A stretch of 64,000 bases of DNA, from contig JANATF010000018.1 of NCBI GenBank assembly GCA_029449245.1, positions 186,001 through 250,000 of the forward strand, read 5' to 3'. A program made the position numbers and the translations under genes. Below the pieces are notes generated by a model, which saw nothing but the letters and a program-made list of their open reading frames with translations, had not been told where the DNA came from and searched no databases. Of the stretch, positions 60,263 to 64,000 are shown one piece after another. Position 1 is the first letter of the stretch, and every line of letters begins with the position of its first letter. Source of the stretch: Mortierella alpina (Eukaryota; Mortierellomycota; Mortierellomycetes; Mortierellales; Mortierellaceae).

Positions 60263-61578
60263 ATGCGTAATACTACGATCGTTTTCATGATACTCATGGG
60301 CCTTATCTCGGCTCTACCAGCCCAGGGTCAGTCTGACTCGCCTTCCCAATCTAGCCCGCGCGCCCAGAGAGATTGGGGTGATATACGCAGCGATTTGGAA
60401 ATCCCTCTCATCCGCCCGAATGATCACGAAGGCTTGCGTTCGCCTACCTCGGGGCTTGTACAGAATTGCACAGTGTATAGAGCACCTGTGCAGTACTATA
60501 TCGGCTATGGTGAACTGTACACAAATGTTTCTATTGGCACTCCTCCGCGGACGTTCATGCTCTTGCTAGACACAGTAGGTTGTTATATGTAGTCAATATG
60601 AACATGCCTCACAATGCTTGCAATTCTTGATGCGAATAACCAATGCTTGATTCTATTATTCTGAATGTGAAGGTTGTCAGCGATGTGATTCTCCCAGCCC
60701 TAAAGGTTGGTGACATCCCTTTTCATCACAAACCATCTCTCATCTACCGCGCGAACGAATCCTCGACCTATCAGAATGATAGCCTCTCGTGGACAGGCAA
60801 TGTCAATTCGTATGACTTTGGTTCTGATATTTTCAGAATTGCGAATCTGTCGATACGTCAGACATTCGGACAAGGGTATAACACATGCAGTGGAGGCGCT
60901 GGATACTTAGTCGGAAGTGGTTGCCTTGGTCTCAATTTACGTTCCTTGAATCGCAGCAGTACCTTCTTTGAGAGCGTCAATAGTACAGGAAAATTACCGA
61001 GGCCTGTTTTCTCTCTCGCTCCACCAAGTGACAAGCGTGATGGAGAGATCCTTTTTGGAGCAATCGACCATTCCCGGTATACCGGTAGCTTGGCATTCGC
61101 CAAGGTTGAAACAACCAAAAACTACTGGTATTTTTTCATGTCAAACATCACTTACAATAACCATACGCTGAGTGGAAACCAAGGAGCTTATGTCGATATA
61201 TCACAATGGCAAACCCTGTTTCCGCTCGCCATAGCCGAAGCTATACATGGCCAAATCAATGGCGCAGGTGAAAAGCGTCGCATCTGGAATGGCAACTACT
61301 GGCAATGGCCTATTCCATGTAGTTACAAGAACAGCACCGACAACCTTAAGTTCTCAATGGGAGGCACGATCGTGTCTCTCCCGTTGAGGTTGTTCATATT
61401 CGAAACGCCAGAATCTAGTACCGGTTGTGAGACCGCATTCTGGGGATGGGACCATCCGTATGCAATGTTAGGCAAGATCGTCCTCCATTACTTTTATATG
61501 GTCTTTGATCATGGTCCGACACCCCGATTTGGCCTTGCTCCGTTACGTAACTCGGCTCTTTCGGCCCTTTCTGCTTGA
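60263..61578 (+). CDS. Secreted pepsin-fold (A1) aspartic protease homologue, probably inactive
   Basis: Two exons, 60263-60574 and 60673-61578; 405 residues. Signal peptide at about 1-22 (MRNTTIVFMILMGLISALPA). Pepsin-family features: YYIGYGELYTNVSIGTPPRTFMLLLDT leading to the first active site, ANESSTYQ, FSLAPPSDKRDGEILFGAIDHSRYTG, YWYFFMSNITYN and the C-terminal MLGKIVLHYFYMVFDHGPTPRFGLAPL. The first catalytic motif DTG(S/T) reads DTVVS (Asp103), and the second (DTGT/DSGT) reads VDISQW (about Asp279). Both aspartates remain but the conserved Gly of each psi-loop is lost, so catalysis is doubtful. Many N-glycosylation sequons (NCT, NVS, NES, NDS, NLS, NRS, NST, NIT, NHT). The exon junction sits exactly at the DT|V motif; no other in-phase donor/acceptor pair restores DTG. 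A binding or inhibitor-decoy role is possible. Confidence 0.8.
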
Positions 61579-61965
61579 ATGAGGGGATCATTGCCACACT
61601 TCAATGGATGGGGCAGTACCTAAGTAGTCCGCAGTTTTTCCTCCTTTAGTTAGCCTCAATGCAAAGCAAAATAAAGGCGTTTATTTGATCTCTGTCAGCT
61701 CCAAATGTCTTTTCACCCTTCAAGCATTCCTTGCCTCTCTGGCTTGGAATAATGGCAGTGAATGACATGACGTACTTGGCTGTCGATGTCCGTTTGATTC
61801 AGTAGAGAAAAGAAAGAAGAGAAGACATAAGTAGAAGGAAAGCAAGAAAAAAAGGACAGAGGATGGCGAGTGCATCGAACAGGGATTCAAAGGATGCCTC
61901 GCAGGATTTACCTACTGATCGAATAAATCTTGACCGGACCAATGCCATCGGGAAGGATGTTCTCT
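61579..61965. other. Intergenic region, no gene seen
   Basis: About 390 bp between the protease homologue and the NLR fragment. Purine-rich run at about 61805-61865. Nothing else is supported. Confidence 0.4.
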
Positions 61966-62222
61966 AGTAGGATCACCTACGCTCGCCAAGAGTACGTATG
62001 GTCGCGGATTTCTCCAAGGATGTGGCCAAGGACTCGACTGCTACCACTGAAGTGATCCCCCTTGGACCTGTTCTTGGCTGCGACCACTACCACAGGTTAT
62101 TCAATTGCTTCATTTTCGAGCTCGATAAAGCCATGACACTGGACGTCTATATTCTTCATGTCCTTACCTAGCTCGTTCAATGTGCCTCCAATGGGATGAA
62201 TACCTTGTTGCAGATTATCTAG
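61966..62222 (+). pseudogene. Remnant of the N-terminal helical domain of an NLR-like gene
   Basis: Plus-strand translation contains RMVADFSKDVAKDS, TEVIPLGPVLGCDHYHRLFN, CFIFELDKA and LDVYILHVLT, stop, LVQCAS. The intact gene has RMVEEFSKDAVKDA, TEVVLLGPVLACEHYRKLLN, CFIAEFGKA and LDVHLLQGLIQLVQCAS. Two in-frame stops and no continuation show a dead fragment, on the opposite strand to the intact copies. It corresponds to the region near 28450-28650 of copy 1. Confidence 0.9.
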
Positions 62223-62443
62223 GTAGTACCGCCTGAATCCCACATGGAATCAACAGCAATTTTGCAACAGGCTTGCGGTGTCGGGTAGTAGCATGGGGCT
62301 CAGGCGCGAAGGTACCTGCGTCGCACTTCCATCTTAACCCTACAATTATCAAGTACCAGTGACCGGAATCTAGAGGAGCTATATATGCCCGATAAGTTCT
62401 TGTCCTAGTAGCAACATCGGCAGACATCACTGCAAAAGAAGGA

Positions 62444-62830
62444 GTTGCAGGGGATTTGGGGACAGTCGGAAGAGGATGTGCAACGGCATTAGGAGAGTAC
62501 AGAGAGAATCTGTCATCGCGGAGAAGGATCATTGAAGATCTATAACGTTTAAGCAAATTTGAAAAGAGTGAAGTTTGCAAGTTGGAGGTGAGATGTGATC
62601 GCAACCGTTGTTTCATGATTAAAGCGGTAGTTGTTCCTTTTTCCGCGTGCGAAATCACTCTTCGGTCTGGTACAAACAATGGCGACGTAGGGCGGAGCGT
62701 ACTCTGACTTGGATCGTTAGTGTAAAATATTTCTCGGAGTTTTAGACTTACTGATGATGGATTAGTGGACGCTTGTAAGTGAACTTGCGGGTCTAGGAGG
62801 GCGCAAGCACGGTGCATCTGCCTTGGACAC
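62444..62830 (+). pseudogene. Decayed duplicate of the Nup160 gene tail and its 3' flank
   Basis: Matches 58797-59220 in order with many substitutions and small indels. It includes GAGGATGTGC, AGAGAGAATCTGT, AGTTTGCAAG, the block around ATGATTAAAGC, CAATGGCGAC and GGTGCATCTGCCTTGG (parent GGTGGATCTGCCTTGG). The coding part is no longer open. Length and order fit one segmental duplication about 3.6 kb downstream of the parent. Confidence 0.8.
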
Positions 62831-62849
62831 ATCCAAAAGATCCTGATGT

Positions 62850-63000
62850 CTTCAATCAATCGCTTGTTTCTTGGCAGTATAGATCGAGTATGGGGACCCA
62901 CCCACGTTGATCCCTTCGCATCGTCTCTCAACTTCCAACTGACTTGTGACATCACTTGGAAACCCACTCCAAGTGCCATCGGAAGCGATACCCCGCAGCA
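62850..63000 (+). mobile_element. Possible DIRS-like retroelement remnant (RNase H segment)
   Basis: The translation IDRVWGPTHVDPFASSLNFQ followed by TWKPTPSAIGSD resembles the RNase H segment of DIRS-type (tyrosine-recombinase) retroelements, typically WGPhxVDxFASxxNxQL followed by WxPxPxAxxxDA. Only about 45 residues are recognisable; no reverse transcriptase or recombinase domain is seen nearby. Assignment is by recall of the motif. Confidence 0.4.
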
Positions 63001-64000
63001 CCTTTGTAAGCTTCTCGGTAATACATCCCTGTGCTTACCTTGAAATCTAATACCTCTGGCTCTACAGAAAGTCAGAAACGAAAATTTCATGGCGACCAGA
63101 GCGACGCTGCGCTGACCTGTCCTTTGCCCATGAGTGCCAAAATTGTTATGGACCGCGCCATTGGTTCACACTGGCAGACGTTAAGCGGCGTTAATATCGA
63201 CGACCTTGTCCATGGCGATTGGCGTTCTACATCCTGTTTGACAATTTCATCTCTTTAAGCTGCCGCGGCGACGAACTTTACGTCAGTGTTCCTTTCATTA
63301 TTCTGCTCAACTGGTGCAGGTCGTAATGGCGCATAAAGTGAGGACTCAAAGCATCATCCGAAGGCTTAGACCTACCCTTTGTGTCCCACCCTTGATTACT
63401 TGGCACTCTGGCTCCACCGCAAGAGGCCGTACAACAGGCCCACGATCATCACTTAATTCCGTGCCATTAATAAAGGACACGTGTTAAAGACACGCGATAT
63501 CCTGGGACAGAAGTAAGCAGTTACTTCCAGCGCAGGATTGATAAGGCCTGACCCACTCTGTAAAGCGGACCAAACGCTCGGTAGAGTGTGCCTCAGAGAC
63601 ACTATGATCGCTGTGTTAGTTTGAACAGAAAGCGGCGCATCTTTCAGAAACATATTACCGTTGGCCATGGTGTATTCAATGATAAAACAATTCTTCCGAT
63701 CTGCATTGCGAGTGGTGGGAGCTTTTGTCGATATGACTAATGTTGGGGTGTTATGTAGAACAAACTGTGCCAGTACTCTATCGATTCTTCTTTTCCGTAC
63801 TCAGAAATGAAATGCTGGTCCGATGCTATATCAATTGTACTGCAGCGTGAGGGCAAGTCGTCTCGTAGGAAAGCAACAGAAGAAAAGATGTGGGTCCACA
63901 CCACCACACACTGGTATTTGTACATGCATATTGCTTCTATGGATAGCTGGAGGTGTCATTGCTAGGACATGGGTGGCAGAAGACTGTGATCTGGCGCGTA
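63001..64000. other. Right-end region, no gene seen
   Basis: About 1 kb with short frames only. Given the three remnants directly to its left it may hold more decayed sequence, but nothing could be identified. Confidence 0.4.

Noticed and set aside
62215-63090. 291-codon open frame on the minus strand
   Set aside because: It spans the decayed Nup160 tail and the retroelement remnant, both of which read on the plus strand; composition is random-like and no domain is seen.

Overview
The window reads as nuclear DNA of an early-diverging fungus, most likely Mortierellomycota (the Mortierella/Linnemannia/Podila group). This placement is inferred from gene content and style, not from a marker gene. 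The genes are dense and mostly rich in short GT-AG introns, the leaders are C/T-rich, there is a nuclear tRNA-Asn, and there are large STAND proteins with WD repeats of a kind common in that group. All exon models were built by hand from splice consensus and reading-phase continuity; none has transcript support.

Layout, left to right. 1-1437 (-): 5' part of a Ser/Pro-rich protein of unknown function that runs off the left edge. 4068-5330 (-): TMEM198/DUF4203-like membrane protein. 6642-6715 (-): tRNA-Asn. 7324-9633 (+): hexokinase. 10261-13429 (+): calcineurin catalytic subunit. 13896-15323 (+): xanthine/hypoxanthine phosphoribosyltransferase. 15.3-20.6 kb: about 5 kb without a convincing gene, with C/T-rich promoter-like tracts towards its end. 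20615-23066 (+): casein kinase I.

23965-36.3 kb is a recent tandem duplication of an NLR-like gene on the minus strand (helical domain, NACHT NTPase, pentapeptide-like segment, WD40). The left copy (23965-29121) is intact and carries twelve WD units of exactly 126 bp. The right copy (30515-35085) has eight units and is broken by a TGG-to-TGA nonsense codon and a 2-bp frameshift. Two older remnants of the family lie at 49.66-49.85 kb and 61.97-62.22 kb, so the locus shows birth and death of immune-receptor-like genes.

The right half alternates conserved housekeeping genes with accessory DNA: CLN3/battenin (36484-39705, -); a large STRA6-like membrane protein (40913-45488, +) divergent from CLN3; a 197-bp direct repeat; a six-exon gene with a PD-(D/E)XK-like core (46272-49469, +) whose fourth intron holds a TA-flanked MITE; GPI mannosyltransferase SMP3/PIG-Z (49909-52839, -) divergent from nucleoporin Nup160/Nup120 (53399-58889, +); and a secreted pepsin-fold protein (60263-61578, +) that has lost both catalytic motifs. 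The last 2.4 kb is a graveyard: an NLR fragment, a decayed duplicate of the Nup160 gene tail, and a DIRS-like RNase H remnant.

The genes do not form one pathway. The housekeeping genes appear to be ordinary single copies, while the NLR copies, the nuclease-like gene and the pseudo-protease are the lineage-specific part.
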